From Cyanobacteria bacterium FACHB-502 (GTDB lineage: Bacteria; Cyanobacteriota; Cyanobacteriia; Elainellales; Elainellaceae), in NCBI GenBank assembly GCA_014695325.1, contig JACJNZ010000092.1, positions 186,001-250,000 on the forward strand: 64,000 bases of DNA. Reading direction: 5' to 3'. The translations under genes were made by a program, and so were the position numbers. A model generated the notes under the pieces. It searched no databases, had not been told where the DNA came from, and saw nothing but the letters and a program-made list of their open reading frames with translations. This document shows, in pieces, positions 35,710 through 44,939 of the stretch. Position 1 is the first letter of the stretch. Each line of letters starts with the position of its first letter.

Positions 35710-38700
35710 ATGACTACAGATTCAGAGATTCGCGAGAGAACTTATCAATATTTTCTTCAAGAAGCACCAGAATTGCTTCAAGCATTAGAACAGGGATTGC
35801 TCAGCTTCAAAGAAGAACATGGTATCAATCAAGTCAATAACTTGATGCGAGTGACGCATACGCTAAAAGGGGCAGCAACCAGCGTAGGACTGGAAACGAT
35901 CGCCACTGTTGCTCACTCTCTAGAAGATATTTTTAGAGCCTTGTGTAATCCTCAGGCCCCGATTAATTCTGAAACCGAAGCGTTGCTTTTTGAAGGCGTG
36001 GAGTGTCTGCGTTTGCCGCTCGTGGCAGAACTTACCGGAGGCGCGGTTGACCATTCCGAGATTCTCGATCGAGCCGCTACGATTTTTGCTCAGTTGCAGG
36101 AGCAGCTCGGCGATTGTTTTGATCAAACGGTTTCCTTGCCTACCTCGGCCGAACTGGGTTTCGATGTCACACAATCGATTTTTGAAGTCGGCGTGGCTCA
36201 GCGATTAGATCAGATGACAGCCGCCTTGTCCAATGCCCAGCCCGACGAATTAGTGGCAATGCTCCAAACTCAGGCAGAGGTGTTTCAGGGTTTGGCAGAG
36301 TCGCTCAACCTTCGGGGATTTGGCGCAATTGCTCAGGCAACGTTGCTGGCACTCAACCATTACCCTGAGCAGGCGACAACGATCGCAGCCCTTGCATTAG
36401 CTGATTTTCGAGCCGGGCAAAGTGCAGTGCTTGAAGGCGATCGAAGTCAGGGCGGGTTCCCTTCAGAGGCGTTGCAGCAACTGGCAGGACAGAATGTTGA
36501 TGAGGCAATCTTCGGTGTCGTGGAAATTTCGGCTCCTGAATTAGAGCTACCGAATCAGTCGGATTTAGCGGATTCAGCGAATTTATCAGATCTATCAGAT
36601 TTATCAAATGCATTAGATTCAGCGGATTTATTAGATCTATCAGATGCATTAGATCTATCAGACCCATCTAATTCACAGGAGTCAGACCCGTCTTCAGATG
36701 CCTCAGGAGGTTCTCTGATTGAGAATATTTGGGGTCAATTGACCGACCTCGAGAGTCTCAATTCTGAAGAGGAGACAGAGCAACTCGCTGCAATCACCGT
36801 TGTGCCTCCGGCCGAGAACAATTCAACTTATCAAATTGATGTATCCCCGATCGCCAGCGATACTTCGGCGATGCCTTTCCCAAAGGAGCCGGGCAATCCG
36901 CCTGTCCATGTTCGGGTGAACGTTAAACACCTTGATGAATTAACTTATTTGGCAGGTGAGCTATTAACCAATCACAGTCGCCAATCCCTTCAGGTCGAAC
37001 AGCTTCAGGGGGCTGCCCAGGCATTAATCAGTCGAATTCGGCAGCATCAACAACGCCTCAACCCGCTCCGAAGTCCGTCGATCTGGCAAACGAGCGGATT
37101 AGAACGCAAGCCGCGAAAATCAAAAAAACGTTCATCGCGGAATGGCGCAGCTCATCAACAAGCGACCGATCGCATCAATCGAAAAGATAGGATTCAAGAT
37201 TCTCCAGGCTCTAACCCGATTAATCCCCAGCTCATCCAGTCGTTGCTGGATGACATCGTTCAGCTTACTGAAGTTGCAGATGCGATCGATTTATTCACCC
37301 GGACATCCAGTCAAACTTTAGAAAATCAGCGATCGCTATTAACCAACACGCGCCGCGCTCTGATTGAAGTTCGAATGCTGCCGCTGGGCGAAATTCTCAA
37401 TCGCCTGCCGCCGATCGTGCAGCAGCTTGAAACCCTTCACAATAAGCAGGTAACGCTGGAATTCAATGGCACTGAAGTGCTGGTCGATAAGGTGGTGGCT
37501 GAGAAGCTATACAACCCATTGTTGCATCTGGTTCGGAATGCGTTTGATCATGGCATCGAACCGCAATTGCTCCGACAGCAGCAGGGTAAAGTTGGCTATG
37601 GCACGATTAGAATCTCTGCGCGGAATCAGGGCAAATACCTGATGATTGAAGTCCAGGATGATGGAAAAGGGTTGGACTTTGACCAGATTCTGAAACGGGC
37701 GATCGAGCGTCAAATCATTTCGGCAGACGCAGCAATGAGCGTTAAACCGTCGCAGCTGATTGATCTCTTGTTTGAGCCGGGGTTTTCCACTGCCGATCGC
37801 GTCAGTGATTTGTCGGGGCGCGGCGTTGGGCTAGATGTTGTACGAGATCAGATTCAAGCCCTGGGCGGCTCTGTCACGGTTGAATCGCAAAGGGGAGAAA
37901 GCACCTGTTTTGTACTGCAAATTCCGCTCAATTTGACTGTTGCTCCCCTGCTGGTTTTTGAAGCTGATGCGAAACGATATGCGCTGCTTGATGACGCGAT
38001 CGAACAAATTGTTATTCCTCAATCTGCTCAGGTTCTAATGCGAAACGATCGCAGAATTTTGCAGTGGGGCAAAGGGAACGATACAAAATTAGTTCCACTT
38101 TACAAGCTAAAAGATCTTCTGAACTATGATGCTTTAATTCCTGACTTGACTCAGTTTCAAATTCAAAATTTGCCTGTTCAAGAAGGAATTAGACCTGTAA
38201 TTCTGATTCGCTTTCGAGATACGCTATTAGGTCTAGAGGTGGATCAGTTGATTGGCGAACAAGAATTAGTCATTCGCCCTTTTGGAAGTTTGCTGAAATC
38301 TCCTGACTACATTCACGGCGTTAGCGTTTTACCTGATCGTCGCTTAGCTCTGGTCATTGATGGTGCATTATTAATGCAAAAAGCACTTGAAAGCCCAGTG
38401 GCTTCCAGTATCGCTCGCCATTGGAACAGTCAAGTGAGCCAAATGTCGCAGGACGATGCCGCAACGGCTCTGCTTCAGCCCCAGGCTCAAGCTGCTTTAC
38501 CAGGCTTGCCCAATTTTGTGATTCCGGCTAATCCCAGTCGCAAGATTTTGGTGGTGGAAGATTCCATCACAACCCGTCAGGCGATCGTCTTGATGCTGCA
38601 AAAAGCGGGTTATCAGGTCTATCAGGCGCAGAATGGATACGAAGCGTTAACACAGCTCGAAAAACAGAAAATTGAGCTTGTGCTGTGCGATCTAGAAATG

Positions 38701-38922
38701 CCGGGAATGAATGGCTTTGAGTTTTTGAGACGGGTTCAGCAACAGCCAAACCTTGCCAATATTCCTATTCTGATGCTGACCTCACGTAATGATCAAAGCT
38801 ACCGTTTGGTGGCTTCACAGCTAGGGGCAGCCGCGTATATGACAAAGCCTTACATGGAACATAAGCTGCTAGAAATGGTTGAGAACTTGCTTGAGAGAAC
38901 TATCTTGAGAAAACCGTCTTAA
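35710..38922 (+). CDS. pixL: CheA-type hybrid histidine kinase PixL
   Basis: 1070-residue kinase of the phototaxis system. An N-terminal Hpt domain carries the phospho-acceptor His50 (VTHTLKGAATS). A Ser/Asp/Leu-rich linker of repeated LSD units spans about 283-327. Then come the dimerisation/P3 region, HATPase (LVRNAFDHGIE; SGRGVGLDVV), a CheW-like domain (about 735-880) and a C-terminal receiver with VVEDSITTR, Asp994 (LCDLEMPG) and lysine in MTKPYM. It would take signals from PixJ through PixI and phosphorylate PixH and PixG. It follows pixJ after 305 bp that hold element C and a 12-bp tandem pair. Confidence 0.93.
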   Translation: MTTDSEIRERTYQYFLQEAPELLQALEQGLLSFKEEHGINQVNNLMRVTHTLKGAATSVGLETIATVAHSLEDIFRALCNPQAPINSETEALLFEGVECLRLPLVAELTGGAVDHSEILDRAATIFAQLQEQLGDCFDQTVSLPTSAELGFDVTQSIFEVGVAQRLDQMTAALSNAQPDELVAMLQTQAEVFQGLAESLNLRGFGAIAQATLLALNHYPEQATTIAALALADFRAGQSAVLEGDRSQGGFPSEALQQLAGQNVDEAIFGVVEISAPELELPNQSDLADSANLSDLSDLSNALDSADLLDLSDALDLSDPSNSQESDPSSDASGGSLIENIWGQLTDLESLNSEEETEQLAAITVVPPAENNSTYQIDVSPIASDTSAMPFPKEPGNPPVHVRVNVKHLDELTYLAGELLTNHSRQSLQVEQLQGAAQALISRIRQHQQRLNPLRSPSIWQTSGLERKPRKSKKRSSRNGAAHQQATDRINRKDRIQDSPGSNPINPQLIQSLLDDIVQLTEVADAIDLFTRTSSQTLENQRSLLTNTRRALIEVRMLPLGEILNRLPPIVQQLETLHNKQVTLEFNGTEVLVDKVVAEKLYNPLLHLVRNAFDHGIEPQLLRQQQGKVGYGTIRISARNQGKYLMIEVQDDGKGLDFDQILKRAIERQIISADAAMSVKPSQLIDLLFEPGFSTADRVSDLSGRGVGLDVVRDQIQALGGSVTVESQRGESTCFVLQIPLNLTVAPLLVFEADAKRYALLDDAIEQIVIPQSAQVLMRNDRRILQWGKGNDTKLVPLYKLKDLLNYDALIPDLTQFQIQNLPVQEGIRPVILIRFRDTLLGLEVDQLIGEQELVIRPFGSLLKSPDYIHGVSVLPDRRLALVIDGALLMQKALESPVASSIARHWNSQVSQMSQDDAATALLQPQAQAALPGLPNFVIPANPSRKILVVEDSITTRQAIVLMLQKAGYQVYQAQNGYEALTQLEKQKIELVLCDLEMPGMNGFEFLRRVQQQPNLANIPILMLTSRNDQSYRLVASQLGAAAYMTKPYMEHKLLEMVENLLERTILRKPS

Positions 38923-38988
38923 GAAAATCATCCTGAGCAAGCAATGATGAGGTGATTTTTAATCAACCATTCGACGAGCAAAGAAGAA

Positions 38989-39432
38989 ATGATACAGCGC
39001 GAGCAAGAAGAACGAACGTTTGTTGTATTTGCGATCGTAGGATATCACTTAGCTCTGCCGATCGAAATTGTATTACAGGTTGTGAACTGCCCGGCAATTG
39101 CTCAAGATGAGCTGAGCAAAATTGGATTGCTACGGATCGGGCAACATCTCATTCGGGTCGTTAATCTAGATCGGTGGCCAGACATCGATTCGGTTGAGTC
39201 GTCCCGGAAAAGCCAGAACTTTTTGATTGTCATTGCTGGCATTGAAAAGAAATTGTATGGAATTCTGGTGCATGAGCCGCCAAATTTGATGAAGCTTCCG
39301 CTCAATAAAGTTCAATGCCTGCCCCCAATGGAGCGTCAATTTCCTTTGTTGAATCTGGTAAGCCATGTCATTATGCGAGATCAGGCTGAAAGTCCAACAG
39401 CCGTCTTTTTGTTGGACAGAGATAAGTTTTAA
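38989..39432 (+). CDS. Second CheW-like protein
   Basis: 147-residue CheW-domain protein 66 bp after pixL, last gene of the phototaxis operon. It has FVVFAIVGYHLALPIEIV, IGQHLIRVVNLDRW and YGILVHEPPNLMKLP, the usual beta-strand pattern of CheW. It is about 35 residues shorter at the N-terminus than PixI. A second adaptor could couple another receptor to the same kinase. An imperfect hairpin (AAAATCATCCT with AGGTGATTTT) in the gap before it may modulate its expression. Confidence 0.85.
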   Translation: MIQREQEERTFVVFAIVGYHLALPIEIVLQVVNCPAIAQDELSKIGLLRIGQHLIRVVNLDRWPDIDSVESSRKSQNFLIVIAGIEKKLYGILVHEPPNLMKLPLNKVQCLPPMERQFPLLNLVSHVIMRDQAESPTAVFLLDRDKF

Positions 39433-39451
39433 AGAATATTGGGGTGATGCG

Positions 39452-40930
39452 CTACCCCTTTAGCCCTTGAGCCAGACGATCGATCCCGACTGCAATTGTT
39501 TCTGCATCCAGGTCTCCATAGCCCAAGATAAATTCACCTCGATCGCCGGAATCGAGATAGTGAAATTGAGCAGGCATGATTCCTACACCGGCTTTCGCAG
39601 CCCGTTCGATCACTTCTGCATCACTCCAGGGCGAATCGAGCTTGACCATAATATGAATTCCCGCCTTTTCACCAAAAACGATCGCCCGATCGCCAAAATG
39701 GGTTTTCAAAGCTTGTACAAGCGTTTGGCGAAGCTGGTCATAGTGCGATCGCATTTTGCGAATGTGGCTCTCCAGATGTCCCGCTTTGATAAATTCGGTT
39801 AAAACTTGCTGTTCGAGTGTGGGAAGCTGACGATTGCTTAGCCATTTTGCCTGGGTGAACAAAGACACCAGCGATCGAGGAACCACAAGATAACCGATTC
39901 GCAACGCAGGAAATAGAACTTTGGAGAACGTGCCGATATAAATAACAGAATGATTTTGATCTAATCCCTGTAATGCGGGAATTGGTCGATCGCCATAGCG
40001 GTACTCACTATCGTAGTCATCTTCGAGAATTAAACAGCGATGCTTTTGTGCCCAGCTCAATAGTTCCAGGCGGCGGGAAAGCGACAGAATTGATCCGGTG
40101 GGAAACTGATGCGACGGCGTGACATAGACTAATCGTAAAGTATCTAATCGCAAAGTATCCGAATTCAAACTGGCAAGTTTTTCGACCCTTAAGCCTGACT
40201 CATCGACCGGGACCGGAAAGAGGGTGGCTCCGTGACTGAGAAAAACGCGACGCGCACTCAAATACCCCGGATCTTCGATCGCAATTCCATCCCCGGCATT
40301 AATCAGCAATCGCATGATCAAATCGAGAGCCTGCTGCGTGCCGTTGGTGAGGATGATTTGTTGAGGGTCACACTGCACCGCTCTTGCCCGCGACAAATAC
40401 CCGGCGATCGCCTGCCGCAATGCCTGCTCGCCCTGAAAATCAGTGGTGTAGTCTAACCAGCGATCGTTTGACAAACAGTAGCGCGACAACAATTTGCGCC
40501 AGAGCGCGATCGGAAAATGCTGAAGTGCGGGTTGCCCATAGCGGAAGCTGATCGGCAAATTTGAACTGGGCTGCGGTAAAAAAGAAGTTTGGCTCAGGCG
40601 AGTGCCGTAGTGAGACAGCGCAACGGATTGGGTAGGAGAAACGGGTTCTATTTCGATCGGCGCAGACTGCATCAGATCATCAGGAAGCTGAGCGCAAACA
40701 TAGGTTCCAGAACCCCCGATCGTTTCCAGATAGCCCTCGCTGAGCAATCGATCGTAGCTCTGCGTGACGGTGGTGCGCGAAATGTGCAGAGACTGAGCCA
40801 GCGATCGAGTAGAGGGAACCTTTTGGCGGGGCAGCAATCGTCCGGTGAGAATCGATCGCCGCAGTTCCTCATAAAGCTGCTGATGGAGCGGCAGGGCAGC
40901 GTTGCTATCGAGGGTAATGGCTAAGTCCAT
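39452..40930 (-). CDS. MocR-type regulator (PdxR-like)
   Basis: 492 residues from the ATG at 40928-40930; a GTG at 41002 would add 24 residues but lies across the operator-like half-site, so the shorter start is preferred. GntR winged helix at about 15-80 (PSTRSLAQSLHISRTTV), aminotransferase-like domain with ILEDDYDSEYRYG and PLP lysine in GTFSKVLFPALRIGYL. A 15-bp tandem duplication inside the gene gives LDTLRLDTLR. It is divergent from GNAT, PPOX-like and exporter genes, which is a common MocR target arrangement. Likely an activator or repressor responding to a PLP-linked effector. Confidence 0.9.
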   Translation of the reverse strand: MDLAITLDSNAALPLHQQLYEELRRSILTGRLLPRQKVPSTRSLAQSLHISRTTVTQSYDRLLSEGYLETIGGSGTYVCAQLPDDLMQSAPIEIEPVSPTQSVALSHYGTRLSQTSFLPQPSSNLPISFRYGQPALQHFPIALWRKLLSRYCLSNDRWLDYTTDFQGEQALRQAIAGYLSRARAVQCDPQQIILTNGTQQALDLIMRLLINAGDGIAIEDPGYLSARRVFLSHGATLFPVPVDESGLRVEKLASLNSDTLRLDTLRLVYVTPSHQFPTGSILSLSRRLELLSWAQKHRCLILEDDYDSEYRYGDRPIPALQGLDQNHSVIYIGTFSKVLFPALRIGYLVVPRSLVSLFTQAKWLSNRQLPTLEQQVLTEFIKAGHLESHIRKMRSHYDQLRQTLVQALKTHFGDRAIVFGEKAGIHIMVKLDSPWSDAEVIERAAKAGVGIMPAQFHYLDSGDRGEFILGYGDLDAETIAVGIDRLAQGLKG

Positions 40931-40954
40931 CTCCGGTTTCGCTCCTTTGTGTTC

Positions 40955-41003
40955 AAAGTGGACTGATAGAAAAGCATACAATTGGCTATTGTGAAAGTCC
41001 ACT
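40955..41003. promoter_or_regulatory. Inverted operator-like half-sites for the MocR regulator
   Basis: AGTGGACT (40957-40964, preceded by AA) and AGTCCACT (40996-41003, followed on the other strand by TTTC) are exact inverted copies, centre-to-centre 39 bp, in the gap between the divergent mocR and GNAT genes. From memory, AAAGTGG(A/T)CT-like sequences are reported as PdxR-type MocR sites. This is inference from sequence and position. Confidence 0.5.
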
Positions 41004-41050
41004 CAGGCGGGCTAGGCTCAGAATACCAGGATGTTAAGCGATGCCACTCA

Positions 41051-41557
41051 ATGCAACACCAGATGCAACAGTGCTTCCAGATTCGGGCAGCCGTTCCCGC
41101 AGAAGATGCCTTAATTGCCCATCACTTTTATCAGATGTGGTTAGACAACCAGATTGCTGAAGAATCGATCGCACCTGACTGGTTAGAAATTACCCTCGAA
41201 TTTATCCAGCAGGCTCGTCATACCTTGGGATATCAGGCGTTTGTGGCAGAGGTCGAAGGACGAGTGGTTGGTTCTGCCGGAGGTCAGCGATTTGCCGGAC
41301 TTTACCCCAGGGTGATTAAAACTTGCGATCGATGTGATGGATACATCTGGGGCGTTTATGTGGAGCCTGCCCATCGAGGTCGCGGAATTGCAACTCAACT
41401 TACCCAGCAGCTAATGGCTTATCTGAGGACGATCGGCTGCACCCATGCCGTCCTCAATGCCTCTCCATCGGGCAAGCCGGTTTACGCTCGCCTGGGGTTT
41501 ATGGAGGGTAATTTGATGCGGCTTGATTTACAGCAGCAAAATGTCAATCTGCATTAA
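41051..41557 (+). CDS. GNAT-family N-acetyltransferase
   Basis: 168 residues from the ATG at 41051. The acetyl-CoA-binding signature VYVEPAHRGRGIATQL (R-x-x-G-x-G/A type) lies near residue 100, followed by the C-terminal VYARLGFMEG typical of the fold. First gene of the divergon opposite mocR. The substrate is unknown; in such clusters the acetyltransferase often acts on an amine or antibiotic-like compound. The ribosome-binding site is weak, and a later in-frame ATG at 41063 is possible. Confidence 0.85.
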   Translation: MQHQMQQCFQIRAAVPAEDALIAHHFYQMWLDNQIAEESIAPDWLEITLEFIQQARHTLGYQAFVAEVEGRVVGSAGGQRFAGLYPRVIKTCDRCDGYIWGVYVEPAHRGRGIATQLTQQLMAYLRTIGCTHAVLNASPSGKPVYARLGFMEGNLMRLDLQQQNVNLH

Positions 41558-41605
41558 TTCGGACCAAAAGAGACTAAAAGAGATTAAAAGTTGAGAACAA
41601 ATGCG

Positions 41606-42331
41606 ATGACATCAATCAATACCGGAATGAATCCAGAGACAAACGATAGGGATACAGAATCGAACTCATTGGAGATCACCCAGCGCACCCAAATCAAGCG
41701 GCTCCCGCAGCGTGGTAACTACGATCGCCCTTTGATTCACCAAATCCTGGATGAAGGCTTAATTTGCCAGGTTGGATTTGTCGTGGAGGGTCAGCCCTTT
41801 GTCATTCCCACGGCTTACGGTAGAGTAGACGATCGCCTCTATCTTCACGGATCGCCTGCTAGCCGAATGCTGCGGACGCTGAAGCAGGACGTTGAGGTGT
41901 GCGTAACGGTGACGCTGCTCGATGGACTTGTACTGGCGCGATCGGCGTTTCACCATTCTATGAATTACCGTTCGGTGGTGGTTTTTGGGCGAGCAGAAGT
42001 TGTTGAAGATGCCGCCGAGAAAATAGCAGCATTGAAAGCCTTTACAGAACACGTCATGCCGGGTCGCTGGTCGGAGTTGCGTCCTGCTACACAACAGGAA
42101 ATCGCCGGAACGCTGGTGCTCTCGCTGCCGTTGAACGAAGCCTCTGCCAAGGTGAGAACGGGACCGCCTAAAGACGATGAAGCCGATTATGAATTGCCGA
42201 TCTGGGCAGGAGAATTGCCTTTACGCCTGACTCCCCTGGCTCCCGTTGCCGATCCTCAGCTCTCGGTCAATGTGGATGTGCCGTCTTCAGTGCAGCAGTA
42301 CAGCAGGAGCCTGCTGGAGGCGGCGGAATGA
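41606..42331 (+). CDS. Pyridoxamine-5'-phosphate-oxidase-like FMN-binding protein
   Basis: 241 residues from the ATG at 41606 of the split-barrel flavin-binding family related to PNPOx and NimA. Visible are GLICQVGFVVEGQPFVIPTAYG, LYLHGSPASRML and YRSVVVFGRAEVV, the usual strands for FMN binding. The C-terminal RTGPPKDDEADYELPIWAG is typical of this subgroup. It overlaps the exporter gene by 4 bp. With a MocR regulator next door, a link to B6 vitamers is plausible, but not proven by sequence. Confidence 0.85.
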   Translation: MTSINTGMNPETNDRDTESNSLEITQRTQIKRLPQRGNYDRPLIHQILDEGLICQVGFVVEGQPFVIPTAYGRVDDRLYLHGSPASRMLRTLKQDVEVCVTVTLLDGLVLARSAFHHSMNYRSVVVFGRAEVVEDAAEKIAALKAFTEHVMPGRWSELRPATQQEIAGTLVLSLPLNEASAKVRTGPPKDDEADYELPIWAGELPLRLTPLAPVADPQLSVNVDVPSSVQQYSRSLLEAAE

Positions 42332-43245
42332 GCGCGAAATTCAGGTATTTGCTGGGTGATTTTTCCAAAAGATTTCAGCCTGAAACGATCGGTTTAGCCT
42401 ACGGATTTTTAGGAGTACTTACGTTTAGTCTGACGCTTCCGGCAACCCGCATGGCAGTCGTTGAACTTGATCCAATCATCGTTGGGTTAGGACGAGCGAT
42501 CGTTGCAGCGATTCTGGCAGCCGGGCTGCTGAAAGTGACTCGGCAACCGCGACCTGCTCAGCGTCATCTTACAAGCCTGGTTGTGATTGCGGCTGGCGTG
42601 GTGGTGGGGTTTCCGCTGCTTTCTGCCTGGGCAATGCGATCGCTTCCTGCGTCTCACGGGGCGATTATCCTGGGCATTTTGCCGTTGGCGACTGCTGGGG
42701 CGGGTGTACTGAGAACGGGCGATCGTCCCTCTGCGCTGTTCTGGCTCTGGAGCGGTCTAGGAAGTGCAGTGGTTGTGCTGTTTGCGGTGTTAGCAGGCGG
42801 GGGACACGTTCAACTTGGAGATTTTGCATTGCTGGGGGCAGTTGCATCAGCGGCGATCGGGTATGCCGAGGGAGGACGCTTATCGCGTGAGCTAGGCGGC
42901 TGGCAGACGATTTGCTGGGCGTTAGTTTTGTCTGCGCCGTTTCTGGCTGTGCCCGTTGCGTTGACCGTTGCTGAGCGAGGACTGCACGCCTCCTTTGAAT
43001 CGTGGTTAGGCTTTGGTTATGTCAGCGTGTTCAGTATGTTTCTGGGCTTTTTTGCCTGGAACCACGGGCTGGCGATCGGCGGCGTGGCGCGAGTTAGTCA
43101 AGTTCAGCTTTTGCAGCCTTTCTTGACGCTTTTTGCCTCTGCCCTGCTGCTGCACGAACCGATTACCTTCTTCACGATTGGGACGGCGTTTATCGTAGTT
43201 GTCCTGGTGGGTTTGGGAAGAAAAGCTCCGATCGATCGACTATAG
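42328..43245 (+). CDS. EamA/DMT-family transporter
   Basis: 305-residue inner-membrane protein with about ten hydrophobic segments in two EamA-type halves (AYGFLGVLTFSLTLPATRMA in the first; YVSVFSMFLGFFAWNHG in the second). Family members export metabolites and drugs. It is the last gene of the MocR divergon and overlaps the FMN-binding gene by 4 bp (ATGA). Together with the GNAT and flavoprotein it could modify and expel a small amine. Confidence 0.88.
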   Translation: MSAKFRYLLGDFSKRFQPETIGLAYGFLGVLTFSLTLPATRMAVVELDPIIVGLGRAIVAAILAAGLLKVTRQPRPAQRHLTSLVVIAAGVVVGFPLLSAWAMRSLPASHGAIILGILPLATAGAGVLRTGDRPSALFWLWSGLGSAVVVLFAVLAGGGHVQLGDFALLGAVASAAIGYAEGGRLSRELGGWQTICWALVLSAPFLAVPVALTVAERGLHASFESWLGFGYVSVFSMFLGFFAWNHGLAIGGVARVSQVQLLQPFLTLFASALLLHEPITFFTIGTAFIVVVLVGLGRKAPIDRL

Positions 43246-43259
43246 CCCGTCATTCTCTT

Positions 43260-43318
43260 AAGACAAACCTTAGACAAACCCTGAAAGCAAACCCTTAAGG
43301 CAACTCTTAAGGCAAATT
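43260..43318. repeat. Short tandem units at convergent gene ends
   Basis: AGACAAACCTT (from 43261) is repeated with one change, and CTTAAGGCAACT (43294-43305) is followed by CTTAAGGCAAAT (43306-43317). The second pair reaches into the 3' end of the P450 gene. Confidence 0.6.
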
Positions 43319-44785
43319 CACCATCTCGCGGATATCGCCCCGTACCCCGCCCACACCCTGATAAAACTGGCGATCCTGTGCTTGTACTATCATTGGCAGC
43401 CCGTATTTGGGAGCCATCACAATCACACCTGAGCGCTCGATCGAGCGGCGGGGCACAAACTGAAGACGGTATCGCTGGAGCAGCATCGCCAGAATGATCT
43501 TGATCTCCATCATGGCAAAGCCTGCGCCAATACAAATCCGAGGACCCGCACTAAAGGGATTGTATTCGTATGCGGTTGGGGTAATCGTTGTCCAGCGATC
43601 GGGGTTAAAAGAGGCAGGGTCAGGATAAAGGTCGGGCATTTGGTGCGTCTGGTAAATGCTGACCAGCACCTCGGTTCCTTCGGGCAGGGCATAACCGCCC
43701 AGTTCAGTTGGCTTAGCAGTGACGCGACCATTCCAGGGAACGGGGGGCAAGATTCGCATACTTTCTTTAATCACTCGCTCCAGCAAGGGCAACTGCTGCA
43801 ACTGCTCTAGCGACGGCGCACTTCCGTGCAGAACGGAGTCTAGCTCATCGACCAAATCTCCTAAAATCTGCGGATGCTGTGAGAGCAGGAATAAAGTCCA
43901 GGTTAGGGCGTTGGCACTGGTTTCATGCCCTGCTACAAATATCACCCCAACGTGCCCCAGCAGTTCTGCTTCGCTCAGGCGAGAGCCGCTTTCCTCATCC
44001 CGTACCTGAATCAGCATCGATAGCACATCGGGTTCATCGCCACCCCGCTGCTGTTTGGCTTTGATTAACGCGCCCATTTTCGCTTCGTATTGAGCCACCC
44101 GGTTTAAGTATTGCCACCACGGTGAACCGGGCACATCCAGGGGAAAGAGCTGCGGTAGCAGACTCCCCTGCAAATGCAATGCATCGTAGATGATTTGCCC
44201 TGCGCCACGATCGGTTCCAATATCTTCTCCAAACAAAGATTTGGTTGCAATGCGAAGGGTGAGCTGTCGCATCCAGTCAGCAATCTCATGAACCTGCCCT
44301 GGCTGCATGCGGTTCAGCTCGTTCTCTGTAATGGTGATCATGTCGCTGGCATAGGTTTCGAGCCGCTGACGATGAAAGGCAGGCATCATCAATTTGCGCT
44401 GTTGCAGGTGGTGGTCTTCATTGACCCCAAAGAGTCCGGCAAGAAAATGCTGAAGTGGCTTGGTGCGCTCTGAGGTGTTTCGGAAGCGGTATAGTGGTCC
44501 GGTCAGCGGATACTTGTAATAAACGTCGTGCTGAGTTGCCACCTGACGCACCAGATCAGGACCATAAGCGAAGACCGTTCCGGGACAGTGAGTACGGGGG
44601 GAGTAGATGCGGGTTCCTCCATTCCGGGACAGGGCAACAAGCGTGCCATAGTCGCGAAAAAGCTGGCGGCTATAACCGATCGAATCTCTGGCAAACCGGA
44701 GGCTGTTGAACGTAGAACCCAGGAGGGGCAATGGACGCGGACCTGGGATGTTAAAGCTGGGACGTTCTCCGATCGCAGGTGTCAT
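43307..44785 (-). CDS. Cytochrome P450
   Basis: 492-residue haem-thiolate monooxygenase. The haem-binding loop FSAGPRICIGAGFAMMEIK carries Cys418; the oxygen-activation helix has AGHETSANALTW; the ExxR motif is ESMRI. No transmembrane anchor; soluble, like most bacterial P450s. The start has a strong GGGGAGGAA ribosome-binding site. It shows general resemblance to cyanobacterial CYP110/CYP120-like enzymes acting on alkanes, fatty acids or terpenoids, but I cannot assign a subfamily. It follows the FAD-dependent oxidoreductase gene after 154 bp on the same strand. Confidence 0.93.
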   Translation of the reverse strand: MTPAIGERPSFNIPGPRPLPLLGSTFNSLRFARDSIGYSRQLFRDYGTLVALSRNGGTRIYSPRTHCPGTVFAYGPDLVRQVATQHDVYYKYPLTGPLYRFRNTSERTKPLQHFLAGLFGVNEDHHLQQRKLMMPAFHRQRLETYASDMITITENELNRMQPGQVHEIADWMRQLTLRIATKSLFGEDIGTDRGAGQIIYDALHLQGSLLPQLFPLDVPGSPWWQYLNRVAQYEAKMGALIKAKQQRGGDEPDVLSMLIQVRDEESGSRLSEAELLGHVGVIFVAGHETSANALTWTLFLLSQHPQILGDLVDELDSVLHGSAPSLEQLQQLPLLERVIKESMRILPPVPWNGRVTAKPTELGGYALPEGTEVLVSIYQTHQMPDLYPDPASFNPDRWTTITPTAYEYNPFSAGPRICIGAGFAMMEIKIILAMLLQRYRLQFVPRRSIERSGVIVMAPKYGLPMIVQAQDRQFYQGVGGVRGDIREMVNLP

Positions 44786-44939
44786 GGGTTCCTCCCCAGA
44801 TGGCTACCGTGGGTAACTTCATCCGCATCTTATCTCGATCGCCAGGGTTGCAATCAGAGCTGTGATTGAGTGTTACAGAACGCTTGAATTGTAGTTCTGC
44901 GCTTTTGGGAAGGACTTGCTGCACCATCAGCCGCATCAA

